Positions 43,966 through 53,798 are shown, counted from the stretch's first letter. The stretch: DNA of 64,000 nt from Eikenella glucosivorans (GCF_016025525.2 NZ_JACSGR010000007.1:176679-240678); one strand, 5' to 3'. A program made the numbers and translations. Notes: a model not told the origin generated them from the letters alone.

Positions 43966-45597
43966 TTATTCTCCGCTATCCGCTGCTTCATGCGCTTCCT
44001 CCGCTGCTTCGCTTTCTGCCGGCAGTTTTGCTTCCCCGCCTTTTTTCGCTGCCGACAAATAGCCGGCCAGCAGCATGACCACGGCCACGCACAGCAAGCC
44101 GTAGATTAACGGCAGCGAGCCGTCCATCTTCATATACGGGGTTTCGCCGCGATAACCTTCAATGCTGCCTTCAAGCACGGTGCGGGTGTCGGCCGGGGCA
44201 AGTTTCACAATTCGGCCTTGCGGGTTGATGATGGCGGTGGCGCCGGTGTTGGTGGCGCGCACCATGTAGCGGCCGAGCTCCAGCGCACGGGTTTGCGATT
44301 GCTGCAAGTGCTGATACATGGCGGTGGAGCGGCCGTACCAGGCCATATTGCTCACATTAGCCAGCAGGCTGGCGCGTTTGGCGGAGGCAATCAGCTCGTC
44401 GCCGAAGCCGTCTTCGTAGCACACGTTGAAGGCAACACGCTGGTTGGCGAGCAAAAGCGGAGCTTGGGCGCTGCCGCCCTGGCTGAAGCCGGCCAGCGGC
44501 ATATTCATCATGCGGTAGAGCGGCTCGGTGAGGGCGGGCAGGGGCTTGTATTCGCCGAAGGGGACGAGGTGGTTTTTAGCGTAGAACGGGATATCGTCGG
44601 GCCGGTCGGGATGGAAGTTGCTCAGGTTGATGACAGCATTCAGGTAGCCTGTGCCCTGCTGGTTGTATTGGGCGATGCCCATGGCTAGGGCGCTGCCGTT
44701 GCGCTGGGCTTCGTAGGCGAATTGGTCGAGGACGCCGGGGTGGTATTCCTGCAAATCCTGCCGCATGATGGGGAGGGAGGTTTCGGGCAGGATGGTGATG
44801 TCGGCCTGGCTGTTGGCCACCTGCTCGTAGTAGTTTTGCATAATGGTGCCCAGCTGTTCGGGCTCCCATTTCAGGCTTTGCGCCACGTTGCCCTGCGCCA
44901 GCGCCACGGTGGCGCTGCTGCCGTCTGGCTCGGTAAAACGCGCTTGACGCAGCTGCCAGCCGCTAGCCAGCACGCCAATCAGCAGCAACACGGGCAGCAC
45001 ACGCCACCGCCAGCCCTGATTATGCACGGCCAGCACCAGCCATGCGCCGCAACAGGCACACAACAGCGTGAGCAGGTGCAGCCCGCCTATCGGTGCATAG
45101 CCGGCCAGCGGGGAATAATCGGCCACCTGGCTGTAACCCAGCGCGCCCCAGCCAAAGCCGGTGATCGCCCGTTCGCGCGCAAACTCGGTGAGCGTCCACA
45201 GCACGGGCAGCAGCAGGCCGATGCGCCAGCCGCGCGGCAGGCGTGCTTTTTCCAGCAGCCAGAAACAGGCGGCGGGATAGAGCGCAAGATAAGCGGGGAG
45301 CAGCAGGGTGAGCGGCAGGGCGTAGAGATTAGGCAGGCCGGATACGTCGTGCAGCGCGGTGTGGATCCAATAAAACTGCGCCGTGTAGCCCGCCAACCCG
45401 AAGCAATAGGCGCTGGACACGCTGTTTTGCGGGCGCAGCTCGATCAGCCGGATGAGCGCGCCGAACAACAGCGGCATCAGCCAGAAATGGTAATACGGGG
45501 CAAAGGCCAGCGGCGTGCTCGCGGCCAACAGCAGCAGCACGGGCCAATACACATAACGCCGGCTAAAAAAAGCCTCAAGTTTTGCAACCCAATTCAT
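43966..45597 (-). CDS. lnt: apolipoprotein N-acyltransferase
   Basis: Adds the third acyl chain to lipoproteins at the periplasmic face of the inner membrane. The 543-residue protein has N-terminal membrane segments and a nitrilase-like domain. Catalytic Glu272 (ITILPETSLP), Lys341 (AKNHLVPFGEY) and Cys393 (FNVCYEDGFGDE) are all present. An upstream in-frame ATG at 45615 would add M-R-L-P-E-N read from a DUS, but a -10 TATAAT at 45627-45632 leaves almost no leader for it, so MNWVAKLEAFF at 45597 is preferred. The tail is Glu/Ala-rich. Confidence 0.9.
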   Translation of the reverse strand: MNWVAKLEAFFSRRYVYWPVLLLLAASTPLAFAPYYHFWLMPLLFGALIRLIELRPQNSVSSAYCFGLAGYTAQFYWIHTALHDVSGLPNLYALPLTLLLPAYLALYPAACFWLLEKARLPRGWRIGLLLPVLWTLTEFARERAITGFGWGALGYSQVADYSPLAGYAPIGGLHLLTLLCACCGAWLVLAVHNQGWRWRVLPVLLLIGVLASGWQLRQARFTEPDGSSATVALAQGNVAQSLKWEPEQLGTIMQNYYEQVANSQADITILPETSLPIMRQDLQEYHPGVLDQFAYEAQRNGSALAMGIAQYNQQGTGYLNAVINLSNFHPDRPDDIPFYAKNHLVPFGEYKPLPALTEPLYRMMNMPLAGFSQGGSAQAPLLLANQRVAFNVCYEDGFGDELIASAKRASLLANVSNMAWYGRSTAMYQHLQQSQTRALELGRYMVRATNTGATAIINPQGRIVKLAPADTRTVLEGSIEGYRGETPYMKMDGSLPLIYGLLCVAVVMLLAGYLSAAKKGGEAKLPAESEAAEEAHEAADSGE

Positions 45598-45967
45598 GTT
45601 TTCAGGTAGCCTCATAAAGACGCGCTATTATAGTGGATTCAGGCAGCGGGAAGAGAGAAAAATCCGATCGGGGCGATTGTGCCGGCGGCACCGCGAATAC
45701 AGTGCAGCGAGTTCTGCTGCCCGCTTAATCGAATTAAACTGTAAGCAGGCAAAGCAGCGTAGCCTGCCGAAAATCAATCTACTATTTTTCAGGTAGCCTC
45801 TACCGAGCTAAAGGCTACCTGAAAAATATTCGGGCAAAATAAGCCGCGTTTTCAAACAAAAAAACGCTCACAAGTTCGTCGGCACCTTGCGCCGCCGCCG
45901 CCGACAGAGTACCCTTCGCCCGCTTCCCCCATCCGCCGGCCACCGGCATTTTCAAACAGAACCAACC
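45598..45967. other. 370-base gap between lnt and coaD
   Basis: No gene. It holds a leftward -10 TATAAT for lnt (45627-45632, no good -35), a DUS at the lnt start, and an inverted DUS pair (about 45788-45825) before coaD. The coaD promoter was not identified. Confidence 0.55.
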
Positions 45968-46486
45968 ATGCCCCACCCCCACCGCCGCGCCGTATACGCC
46001 GGCAGCTTCGACCCGCCCACCAACGGCCACCTGTGGATGATCCGCCGCGCACAGGCCATGTTCGACGAACTCGTTGTTGCCATCGGCACCAATCCCGACA
46101 AACAGGCCACCTACACCCTGGAAGAACGCACCGCCATGCTGCGCGACATCACCGCCGAATTTCCCAATGTGCGCATCAGCCAGTTCCATAACCGCTTTCT
46201 GGTCGATTTTGCCGATAGTATCCGAGCCGATTTCGTGATACGCGGCATCCGCAGCGGATCCGACTACGAATACGAACGTGCCATGCGCTACATCAACGCC
46301 GATTTGCAGCCCGACATCACCACCGTGATCCTGATGCCGCCGCGCGAATTTGCCGAAGTGTCTTCCACCATGGTCAAAGGCATGGTCGGCCCGCAAAACT
46401 GGCAAAAAACCATCCGCCGCTACGTACCCGAAGCCGTGTACCGCAAAATCCTCGCCGATCACGGCTGCGAGCCGGAAGATAATTAA
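45968..46486 (+). CDS. coaD: phosphopantetheine adenylyltransferase
   Basis: 172 residues in the coenzyme A pathway (4'-phosphopantetheine plus ATP to dephospho-CoA). VYAGSFDPPTNGHLWMIRRA carries the T-x-G-H nucleotidyl-transfer motif; DFVIRGIRSGSDYEYERAM matches the family RG(L/I)R-Y-E-x-Q/R motif, and EVSSTMVKGMVG the ISSTxVR-type end. Some residues differ from the enterobacterial enzyme (VAIGTNPDK, TYTLEERTAML), so a CoaD-like paralogue is not excluded. Start ATG at 45968 chosen by similarity. Confidence 0.82.
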   Translation: MPHPHRRAVYAGSFDPPTNGHLWMIRRAQAMFDELVVAIGTNPDKQATYTLEERTAMLRDITAEFPNVRISQFHNRFLVDFADSIRADFVIRGIRSGSDYEYERAMRYINADLQPDITTVILMPPREFAEVSSTMVKGMVGPQNWQKTIRRYVPEAVYRKILADHGCEPEDN

Positions 46487-46501
46487 GCTTTCCCCACCGC
46501 T

Positions 46502-46553
46502 CAGGCTACCTGAAAAATCTTGCCGAAGCAGCCCCTGTTTTTTCAGGTAGCCC
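46502..46553 (+). terminator. inverted DUS pair after coaD
   Basis: AGGCTACCTGAA and TTCAGGTAGCC about 27 bases apart, 15 bases past the coaD stop. Probable terminator for coaD, facing the atp terminator. Confidence 0.55.
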
Positions 46554-46567
46554 GAACAGCTAATCCG

Positions 46568-46602
46568 AAAAACAATAAAGCACGATCAACTCGTGCTTTA
46601 TT
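46568..46602 (-). terminator. intrinsic terminator of the atp operon
   Basis: AATAAAGCACGA (46574-46585) and TCGTGCTTTATT (46591-46602) make a perfect 12-base stem with a five-base loop. Leftward it is followed by GTTTTTC, 20 bases past the atpC stop. Confidence 0.88.
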
Positions 46603-46621
46603 CGTCTTTCGTTTGACTGCG

Positions 46622-47047
46622 CTAATGTTTCTTGTGTAAGCGCAGATAATCGAGCGTTTTCAGTTCGGCAATTGCCAGCGCCAGTGCCGCTTGGGCTTTG
46701 GCCAAGGCTTCATCGTCTTTGGCTTGAGCCACGCTGGCCTCGGCCGCTTTCCGCGCCTCTTCCGCCCGCGCCTGATCCAACTCGGCACTGCGCACGGCCA
46801 CGTCGGCCAAAATCATGATCTTATCCGGCTGCACTTCCAAAATACCGCCAGAAATGGCCACCAGCACTTCGTCTTCCTGGTCCGGAACTTGCAGGCGTAA
46901 CGTGCCAGGGCGTACCAAGCTCATAATCGGCTCGTGGCGCGGCAGGATACCGAGCTCGCCGTTCAGCGTCGGCACCACAGCAAACTTCACCTGGCCGGAA
47001 TAAATATTCTGCTCGTTGCTGACCACATCAATCTGCATGACATCCAT
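46622..47047 (-). CDS. atpC: ATP synthase epsilon subunit
   Basis: 141 residues: MDVMQIDVVSNEQNIYSGQV, TLNGELGILPRHEPIMSLVRPG and the helical C-terminal hairpin rich in Ala/Glu. Part of the central stalk, inhibits ATP hydrolysis. The start at 47047 is kept because Neisseria epsilon subunits also have a few residues before MQ. Last gene of the operon. Confidence 0.96.
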   Translation of the reverse strand: MDVMQIDVVSNEQNIYSGQVKFAVVPTLNGELGILPRHEPIMSLVRPGTLRLQVPDQEDEVLVAISGGILEVQPDKIMILADVAVRSAELDQARAEEARKAAEASVAQAKDDEALAKAQAALALAIAELKTLDYLRLHKKH

Positions 47048-47057
47048 GCTGCGTTCC

Positions 47058-48455
47058 TCAGTTCAAGGTTTTGGCTTTTTCCACGGCCTCTTCGATACCG
47101 CCCACCATGTAGAACGCCTGTTCCGGCAGATGGTCATATTCGCCGCTCAAAATCGCCTTGAAGCCGGCCACGGTGTCGCGCAGCGGAACGTATTTGCCGG
47201 GCGAGCCGGTAAACACTTCGGCCACATGGAATGGCTGCGACAGGAAGCGCTGGATCTTACGGGCGCGCATTACGGTCATCTTGTCTTCGTCAGACAATTC
47301 GTCCATACCCAAAATGGCGATGATGTCGCGTAATTCTTTGTATTTCTGCAAAGTGGATTGCACGCCGCGAGCCACATCGTAATGTTCCTGACCCAGCACC
47401 ATTGGGTCGAGCTGACGGGAAGTGGAATCCAACGGATCCACAGCGGGATAAATACCCAAAGAGGCAATATCGCGGCTCAATACCACGGTCGCATCCAAGT
47501 GGGCGAAGGTGGTGGCGGGAGACGGGTCGGTCAAGTCGTCCGCCGGCACATATACGGCTTGGATAGAGGTAATGGAACCGGTTTGAGTGGAGGTAATGCG
47601 CTCCTGCAAACGACCCATTTCTTCGGCCAGCGTCGGCTGGTAACCCACGGCAGACGGCATACGGCCGAGCAGTGCGGACACTTCTGTGCCAGCCAAGGTA
47701 TAACGATAAATGTTGTCCACAAAGAACAATACGTCGCGGCCTTTGCCGGTTTCGTCTTTTTCATCGCGGAAGTATTCGGCCATCGACAGGCCAGTCAGGG
47801 CTACGCGCAAGCGGTTACCGGGCGGCTCGTTCATCTGGCCGTACACCATCGCCACTTTATCCAACACGTTGGAATCTTTCATTTCGTGATAGAAGTCGTT
47901 ACCTTCACGGGTACGCTCGCCCACGCCAGCAAATACGGACAAACCACTGTGTGCTTTGGCGATGTTGTTAATCAACTCCATCATGTTCACGGTTTTGCCC
48001 ACACCAGCACCGCCGAATAGACCCACTTTACCACCTTTGGCAAACGGACAAAGCAAGTCAATCACTTTGATGCCGGTTTCCAGCAGTTCGGTGGTGCTGG
48101 ACAATTCGTCAAACTTAGGGGCAAATTGGTGAATGGCACGCGTCTGGTCGGAGCCGATCGGACCTTGTTCGTCTACGGGGTTGCCCAACACATCCATGAT
48201 ACGCCCCAAAGTGGCCTTGCCCACAGGCACAGTAATCGGCGCACCAGTATTGTTCACGGCCAATCCGCGTTTCAAACCATCGGTACTGCCCATCGCAATA
48301 GTACGGACAATGCCATCGCCGAGCTGCTGCTGCACTTCCAGCGTCAAATCGGTATCGACTAACTTCAATGCGTCATAAACGCGCGGAATAGCGGCACGAG
48401 GAAATTCCACGTCAACGACCGCACCAATGATTTGTACGATTTTGCCTTGATCCAT
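47058..48455 (-). CDS. atpD: ATP synthase beta subunit
   Basis: 465 residues with Walker A GGAGVGKTVNMMELI, GERTREGNDFYHEM, VLFFVDNIYRYTLAGTEVSALLGRMPSAVGYQPTL (two parts) and the catalytic Glu in GVGERTREG. The catalytic F1 subunit. Ten bases before atpC, 37 after atpG. Confidence 0.98.
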   Translation of the reverse strand: MDQGKIVQIIGAVVDVEFPRAAIPRVYDALKLVDTDLTLEVQQQLGDGIVRTIAMGSTDGLKRGLAVNNTGAPITVPVGKATLGRIMDVLGNPVDEQGPIGSDQTRAIHQFAPKFDELSSTTELLETGIKVIDLLCPFAKGGKVGLFGGAGVGKTVNMMELINNIAKAHSGLSVFAGVGERTREGNDFYHEMKDSNVLDKVAMVYGQMNEPPGNRLRVALTGLSMAEYFRDEKDETGKGRDVLFFVDNIYRYTLAGTEVSALLGRMPSAVGYQPTLAEEMGRLQERITSTQTGSITSIQAVYVPADDLTDPSPATTFAHLDATVVLSRDIASLGIYPAVDPLDSTSRQLDPMVLGQEHYDVARGVQSTLQKYKELRDIIAILGMDELSDEDKMTVMRARKIQRFLSQPFHVAEVFTGSPGKYVPLRDTVAGFKAILSGEYDHLPEQAFYMVGGIEEAVEKAKTLN

Positions 48456-48492
48456 TTATCTATATCCTAAAATTTCAAATCTACCTGTTGCA

Positions 48493-49374
48493 TCAAACGG
48501 CGGCTGCACCGGCTACAATCTCTGATAGTTCCGTAGTAATTGCAGCCTGACGAGATTTGTTATAAATCAGGCGCAATTCTTTAATTGCATTACTTGCGTT
48601 ATCCGTAGCAGCTTTCATCGCCACCATGCGCGCAGACTGTTCAGAAGCCATGTTTTCACACAAAGCCTGATAAACCACTGACTCCAAATATCGGCGCACT
48701 AAATATTCCAATACGGCAATCGGAGAAGGTTCGTAGATATATTCACGGCCATATTCTTCATCTTCCGATATTTCGTTTAGCACATTATGACCGATCGGCA
48801 GCAGCATCTCCACATTCGGCTCTTGGCGCATGGTATTGATAAATCTTGAATATACCAAGTGCACCACATCCAAACCGCCATCGGCATAGCGTTGGAACAC
48901 TTCCGTAAGAGAACCCAGCAATACTTCCATCTTAGGAGTATCACCAAGATTGACCGCACTGGCTACCACATTAAGCCCAGCACGATTACAGGTAGCCAAA
49001 CCTTTGCTGCCAAAGCAAACTACCTCCACTTCAACGCCCTGCTGCTGGTATTCTTGAACTTTCAACAGAAATTTTTTCAGTAGATTGGCATTCAACCCAC
49101 CGCACAAGCCTTTATCGGTCGTAATCAGAATAAAACCGGCTCGCCGAATATTACTCTCCCGGCTTTCCAGTATTGGCAGCTGTTTATGCTCGGTTTCAAC
49201 TTGTGCCAAGTGGCTCATCACTACCCGGACTTTTTCTGCATAAGGGCGTGCTAAACGCATCCTATCCTGCGTTTTCCGCATTTTGGAAGTCGATACCATC
49301 TGCATGGCTTTGGTAATCTTCTGTGTATTTTGTACACTGCGGATTTTCGTGAGAATCTCTTTCCCTACTGCCAT
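48493..49374 (-). CDS. atpG: ATP synthase gamma subunit
   Basis: 293 residues: MAVGKEILTKIRSVQNTQKITKAMQMVS at the N-terminus, ITTDKGLCGGLN, and the C-terminal helix MKAATDNASNAIKELRLIYNKSRQAAITTELSEIVAGA (over parts). Rotating central stalk of F1. Confidence 0.97.
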   Translation of the reverse strand: MAVGKEILTKIRSVQNTQKITKAMQMVSTSKMRKTQDRMRLARPYAEKVRVVMSHLAQVETEHKQLPILESRESNIRRAGFILITTDKGLCGGLNANLLKKFLLKVQEYQQQGVEVEVVCFGSKGLATCNRAGLNVVASAVNLGDTPKMEVLLGSLTEVFQRYADGGLDVVHLVYSRFINTMRQEPNVEMLLPIGHNVLNEISEDEEYGREYIYEPSPIAVLEYLVRRYLESVVYQALCENMASEQSARMVAMKAATDNASNAIKELRLIYNKSRQAAITTELSEIVAGAAAV

Positions 49375-49397
49375 TTCAGATTTTTCCTTTACACGCC

Positions 49398-50945
49398 TTA
49401 AGCCGTATAGCTGCGAGATGTTTTGAACGTATTAATTGCATCAGTCAAAACTTGCTCGTTTTCTTCACTCATCACACCGGTTTGGTTGATCTGATTTAAT
49501 ACATCCGCATGCTGAGTACGCACGTAACCCAAGAAATCAGATTCAAACGCCAATGCTTTGGATACAGGGATATCTTCGTATGAACCTTTGTTGATTGCCC
49601 ACAAGGTTAAGGCCATTTCAGCAATACTCATGGTGCTGAATTGTTTTTGTTTCATCAATTCAGTTACCACTTCACCGTGCTGCAATTGCTTGCGGGTAGC
49701 CTCATCCAAATCAGAAGCAAACTGAGAGAATGCAGCCAATTCGCGATATTGGGCCAAAGCCAAACGAATACCACCACCCAATTTCTTGATGACCTTGGTT
49801 TGAGCCGAACCGCCTACGCGTGATACAGAAATACCGGCGTTAATCGCAGGACGGATACCGGAGTTGAACAAGTCGGTTTCTAAGAAAATCTGACCATCAG
49901 TAATAGAAATCACGTTGGTCGGCACAAATGCAGACACGTCACCTGCCTGGGTTTCGATAATCGGCAATGCCGTTAATGAACCTGTCTTACCTTTAACTTC
50001 GCCGTTAGTCAATTTTTCCACTTCGGCAGCATTGATACGAGCTGCGCGTTCCAACAAACGACTATGCAAATAGAACACGTCACCCGGATACGCTTCACGG
50101 CCTGGAGGACGACGGAGCAACAAAGAAATCTGACGATATGCCACAGCCTGCTTGGATAGATCGTCATACACAATCAGAGCATCTTCACCACGATCGCGGA
50201 AATATTCGCCCATCGTACAACCGGAATATGGAGCGATAAATTGCAATGCGGCAGCCTCGGAGGCCGTAGCAGCCACCACAATAGTGTACTCCATTGCGCC
50301 ATGCTCTTCCAGTTTACGCACAACGTTGGCAATAGAAGAAGCTTTCTGTCCTACTGCCACATAAATACAAATAACACCAGTGCCTTTTTGATTGACAATC
50401 GCATCTAATGCAACTGCAGTCTTACCAGTTTGACGGTCACCAATGATCAACTCTCGTTGACCACGACCAATTGGAACCATAGAGTCCACAGACTTCAAAC
50501 CAGTCTGCATAGGCTGATCCACAGACTGACGAGCAATCACCCCGGGAGCAATTTTTTCAATCGGCGCAGTTTCTTTTGCATCGATCGGTCCTTTGCCATC
50601 AATTGGCTGACCCAATGCATTTACCACACGACCAACCAATTCCCGGCCAACTGGCACTTCCAAAATACGACCGGTACATTTAACCTGATCGCCTTCCTTG
50701 ATGTGCTCATATTCACCCAACACAATTGCGCCGACTGAATCGCGTTCCAAGTTCATGGCCAAGCCAAACGTATTGCCAGGAAATTCCAGCATCTCCCCCT
50801 GCATCACATCTGACAGCCCATGCACGCGCACAATACCGTCAGTTACAGAAATCACACCACCATACGTGTTTGCTTCCTGTTTTGTATTCAGGTTCTCAAT
50901 TTTGGATTTCAACAACTCACTGATTTCAGCAGGATTAAGCTGCAT
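49398..50945 (-). CDS. atpA: ATP synthase alpha subunit
   Basis: 515 residues: MQLNPAEISELLKSKIENL, Walker A GDRQTGKTAVALD, VYDDLSKQAVAYRQISLLLRRPPGREAYPGDVFYLHSRLLERAA (over parts) and ISVSRVGGSAQ. Non-catalytic nucleotide-binding F1 subunit. Confidence 0.98.
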   Translation of the reverse strand: MQLNPAEISELLKSKIENLNTKQEANTYGGVISVTDGIVRVHGLSDVMQGEMLEFPGNTFGLAMNLERDSVGAIVLGEYEHIKEGDQVKCTGRILEVPVGRELVGRVVNALGQPIDGKGPIDAKETAPIEKIAPGVIARQSVDQPMQTGLKSVDSMVPIGRGQRELIIGDRQTGKTAVALDAIVNQKGTGVICIYVAVGQKASSIANVVRKLEEHGAMEYTIVVAATASEAAALQFIAPYSGCTMGEYFRDRGEDALIVYDDLSKQAVAYRQISLLLRRPPGREAYPGDVFYLHSRLLERAARINAAEVEKLTNGEVKGKTGSLTALPIIETQAGDVSAFVPTNVISITDGQIFLETDLFNSGIRPAINAGISVSRVGGSAQTKVIKKLGGGIRLALAQYRELAAFSQFASDLDEATRKQLQHGEVVTELMKQKQFSTMSIAEMALTLWAINKGSYEDIPVSKALAFESDFLGYVRTQHADVLNQINQTGVMSEENEQVLTDAINTFKTSRSYTA

Positions 50946-50954
50946 GAAACTCTC

Positions 50955-51500
50955 CTAATTTACCATTGCCGCATATAGGTTTTTTAATTTACCCTGTACG
51001 GACAAATCTAAGACTTTATCTCCAACTTCGATCTTGATGCCACCGATTAGCTCAGGAACAATTTCCAGCGTAGCTTCTAGCTTACAACCAAATTTCTGCT
51101 GGCAATCACTCACTACCTTGGCAAACTGACCTTCGCTCATTGGGAAAGCGCTATAAACAACTGCCTTCTGAATATGATCCCTAGATAGCAGAAATTCTTG
51201 GTATTGGGCACAAATATCCGGCAAAACCATCAACCGCCCACCTTCTGCCAGCACATACAGGAAATTCTTAAACTCTGTATATTGCGGTGTATGAATGCTT
51301 TCCAGCAAACCAATCAGAGTATCTGCCTTAACCGAGGAAGCTACTCCCGCATCTTCAATAAACGTAGCAAGTTTAGGCTGACTGACAGCCCAAGACAGTT
51401 CCGTCAGCTTTTCTAACCACGCTTCAACATGCCCTTTCTCAGCAGCTAATTCAAATAATGCTTTTGCATACGGCCTAGCAATAGTGGCAAGTTCGGCCAT
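50955..51500 (-). CDS. atpH: ATP synthase delta subunit
   Basis: 181 residues: MAELATIARPYAKALFELA and the C-terminal IEVGDKVLDLSVQGKLKNLYAAM are the OSCP/delta signatures. Links F1 to the peripheral stalk. Four bases from the atpF stop. Confidence 0.96.
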   Translation of the reverse strand: MAELATIARPYAKALFELAAEKGHVEAWLEKLTELSWAVSQPKLATFIEDAGVASSVKADTLIGLLESIHTPQYTEFKNFLYVLAEGGRLMVLPDICAQYQEFLLSRDHIQKAVVYSAFPMSEGQFAKVVSDCQQKFGCKLEATLEIVPELIGGIKIEVGDKVLDLSVQGKLKNLYAAMVN

Positions 51501-51504
51501 GATC

Positions 51505-51975
51505 CTACAGCTCCTGCTTCAACATACCCAAAAGCTGGGCATGTTTATCGGCATTAATCTCACTGCATAGAATCTGTTCCGCACCTTTAACAGCCAGCGC
51601 AGCCACTTGCTCACGCAAAGCCTCACGAGCTCGATTGAATTCTTGCTCGACATCAGCCTTAGACTGAGCTGCAATGCGGGCAGCCTCAACAGAAGCTTGC
51701 TTTTTCGCCTCCTCTACAATTTGAGAAGCGCGTTTTTCCGCATTAGCGATAATCTCAGCTACCTGCCCACGCCCATCAGCCATGATTTCAGCAACCTTTT
51801 TTTCAGCCTGCTCGAAATCATGCTTACCTCGCTCGGCTGCAGCCAATCCTTCAGCAATCTTACTGGCACGCTCATCCAGCGCCTTTGCAATGGGTGGCCA
51901 CACGAATTTCACCGTGAACCACACCAACAGGCAAAAGACGATTATCTGTATGATTAAAGCTGAATTAATATTCAC
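51505..51975 (-). CDS. atpF: ATP synthase b subunit
   Basis: 156 residues. I choose the GTG at 51973-51975 (MNINSALIIQIIVFCLLVWF) as start: it matches the Neisseria N-terminus and has AAGG nine bases upstream; an in-frame TTG three codons earlier is possible. One N-terminal membrane segment followed by a long Ala/Glu/Lys-rich coiled coil (peripheral stalk). Confidence 0.93.
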   Translation of the reverse strand: MNINSALIIQIIVFCLLVWFTVKFVWPPIAKALDERASKIAEGLAAAERGKHDFEQAEKKVAEIMADGRGQVAEIIANAEKRASQIVEEAKKQASVEAARIAAQSKADVEQEFNRAREALREQVAALAVKGAEQILCSEINADKHAQLLGMLKQEL

Positions 51976-52029
51976 TTTATTCAACCTTCACAGTTAGGGT
52001 TAAAACAAACGTCAAAAGTTTGTGTAATC

Positions 52030-52284
52030 TTAACCTGCAACTGCCGGAGCAAACGGATTCACGAACGCGAACAACAAGGCAACAGCCACACCAATCAGGA
52101 ACGCCGCGTCAATCAAACCGGCAATCAGGAACAATTTGGTTTGCAACGGTTCAATCAATTCAGGCTGGCGGGAAGAAGCCTCCAGATATTTCGAACCCAC
52201 AAACGCAATACTAGCAGCAGCAGCCACCGCGCCGAATGCAACAATCAGGCCGCAAGTGATGGCCAATACGCTATTCAAATCCAT
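52030..52284 (-). CDS. atpE: ATP synthase c subunit
   Basis: 84 residues, two membrane helices joined by the polar loop SRQPELIEPLQ. The ion-binding carboxylate is Asp in GLIDAAFLIGVAVALLF; the Na+-type Gln/Glu-Ser set is not complete, so a proton-driven ring is inferred. First helix is rich in Ala/Gly (VAFGAVAAAASIAFVG). Confidence 0.97.
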   Translation of the reverse strand: MDLNSVLAITCGLIVAFGAVAAAASIAFVGSKYLEASSRQPELIEPLQTKLFLIAGLIDAAFLIGVAVALLFAFVNPFAPAVAG

Positions 52285-52338
52285 TTGAAACTCCTTACAA
52301 AGTGAAAGTTAAAAATACAACTACGAAAAACCATAAAA

Positions 52339-53208
52339 CTAATGAGAACTGTGCGCCTGCCCGATATACACAAAAGCCAACGCAACGAAAATAAACGCCT
52401 GCAACACGATAACCAAGATATGGAACACCGCCCACACAAATCCGGCCAAGATATGGAAGAACGCTAATACCGGATCTACCCAAGTTACAGCTTCACCGGG
52501 CATTGCCCAAGCACCGCCCAACATGGCAATCAGGAGAAATACCAGCTCACCGGCATACATATTACCGAATAGTCGCATACCGTGAGAAATGGTTTTGGAA
52601 GAAAACTCAACCAAGTTTAAGATAAAGTTAAACGGCGCCAGCCAAATACCAAAAGGAGCAGCAAATAGTTCATGAATCCAGCCGCCCAATCCTTTAAGCT
52701 TGATATTGAACATAAAGCAGGTGAGTAACACACCGATAGACATCCCCAAAGTAATGTTCAAATCAGCAGTCGGCACCACGCGCAACAACGCATGATGATT
52801 ACCTGTAATATGTTGCCAAATCCACGGCAGCAAATCCACCGGCAGCAAATCCATGGTATTCATCAGCACAATCCACACAAACAGCGCCAAACCAAGCGGA
52901 GCCACCGTTTTACGGGATTGCTCATTATGAATCATACCCTTGCACAAGTTATCAATAAACTCAAACAAGATCTCGATCGCAGCCTGAAAGCGCCCTGGCA
53001 CACCAGGTGTTACCTTACGTGCAGCATACCACATCACCAGCGAACCAATGACAGCCAAAACGGTCGCAATAAAAAGGGAATCTAAATTGACAAACGAGAA
53101 GTCGGCAATATTTTGCAGACCCTGCCCCTTGCTCACATCCGACAAACTGGTCAAGCTTTGCAAATGGTGCTTGATGTAGTCGGCTGCGCTCATGCTTTCA
53201 CTGGCCAT
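52339..53208 (-). CDS. atpB: ATP synthase a subunit
   Basis: 289 residues with five to six membrane segments. The conserved Arg-containing helix (SKTISHGMRLFGNMYAGELVFLLIAML, split) supplies the essential Arg of the proton path, and LQAFIFVALAFVYIGQAHSSH ends the protein. Start at 53208 (MASESMSAADYIKHHLQSL) overlaps the atpI end by 11 bases. Confidence 0.95.
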   Translation of the reverse strand: MASESMSAADYIKHHLQSLTSLSDVSKGQGLQNIADFSFVNLDSLFIATVLAVIGSLVMWYAARKVTPGVPGRFQAAIEILFEFIDNLCKGMIHNEQSRKTVAPLGLALFVWIVLMNTMDLLPVDLLPWIWQHITGNHHALLRVVPTADLNITLGMSIGVLLTCFMFNIKLKGLGGWIHELFAAPFGIWLAPFNFILNLVEFSSKTISHGMRLFGNMYAGELVFLLIAMLGGAWAMPGEAVTWVDPVLAFFHILAGFVWAVFHILVIVLQAFIFVALAFVYIGQAHSSH

Positions 53209-53551
53209 ACTTTCTAGCTTTCCAAAATATCAGTAACACCGCATGACTCACCGCAATCAACCCGAGGATAAACGGAACAAATACGATTCGTTGGCGATAA
53301 AAAACAAACACCAGCGTCATTAGAACGACCGCCAGTACTATTTTTAAACCTTCTCCAATCCAAAACGCGCCGTCCCGCCATTTGGGGAAACGCCGAAGAA
53401 ACCTTAAAACCAGTACCGCCAGAACGGTCGGCAACAGATAACACAAACAACCCAACGCCGCCGATTCAGCCGCAGCAGCGCCGGAAAACACCCAAAAAAC
53501 AGCAACCAACATCACCGTTACCGCCAACTGGAGCCAAATTGCTGCTGCCAT
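53198..53551 (-). CDS. atpI: ATP synthase protein I (AtpI)
   Basis: 117 residues, four membrane segments (WLQLAVTVMLVAVFWVFSG, ALGCLCYLLPTVLAVLVL, and others), the usual AtpI profile; it assists assembly of the c-ring. An in-frame TTG at 53587 lies upstream of the predicted transcription start (near 53580), so the ATG at 53549-53551 is taken. First gene of the operon. Confidence 0.85.
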   Translation of the reverse strand: MAAAIWLQLAVTVMLVAVFWVFSGAAAAESAALGCLCYLLPTVLAVLVLRFLRRFPKWRDGAFWIGEGLKIVLAVVLMTLVFVFYRQRIVFVPFILGLIAVSHAVLLIFWKARKYGQ

Positions 53552-53586
53552 ATATCCGTCTTTATTCGCTAAACAATAGCGGCGCA

Positions 53587-53615
53587 AATATAAGCAAAAG
53601 CAGGCTTAATGTCAA
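53587..53615 (-). promoter_or_regulatory. sigma-70 promoter of the atp operon
   Basis: Leftward: perfect -35 TTGACA (53610-53615), 17-base spacer, -10 TATATT (53587-53592). Predicted start near 53580. Another TTGACA lies 19 bases upstream. Confidence 0.82.
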
Positions 53616-53798
53616 GAAAAGTGTTAATCTTTGTCAAATAATTTCCACTTAAAACGCAGCCTACCCAATTATCCGCCAACAACACTCTTGCCGCCTCTTG
53701 GCTACCTGAAAATCAAGCTTAAACCAAATCTAAAACAACATATTATAATCAGTCAAACCTAGATTCCCGTAAGCCAAACTTGCCGGCTGCCGTTTCAT

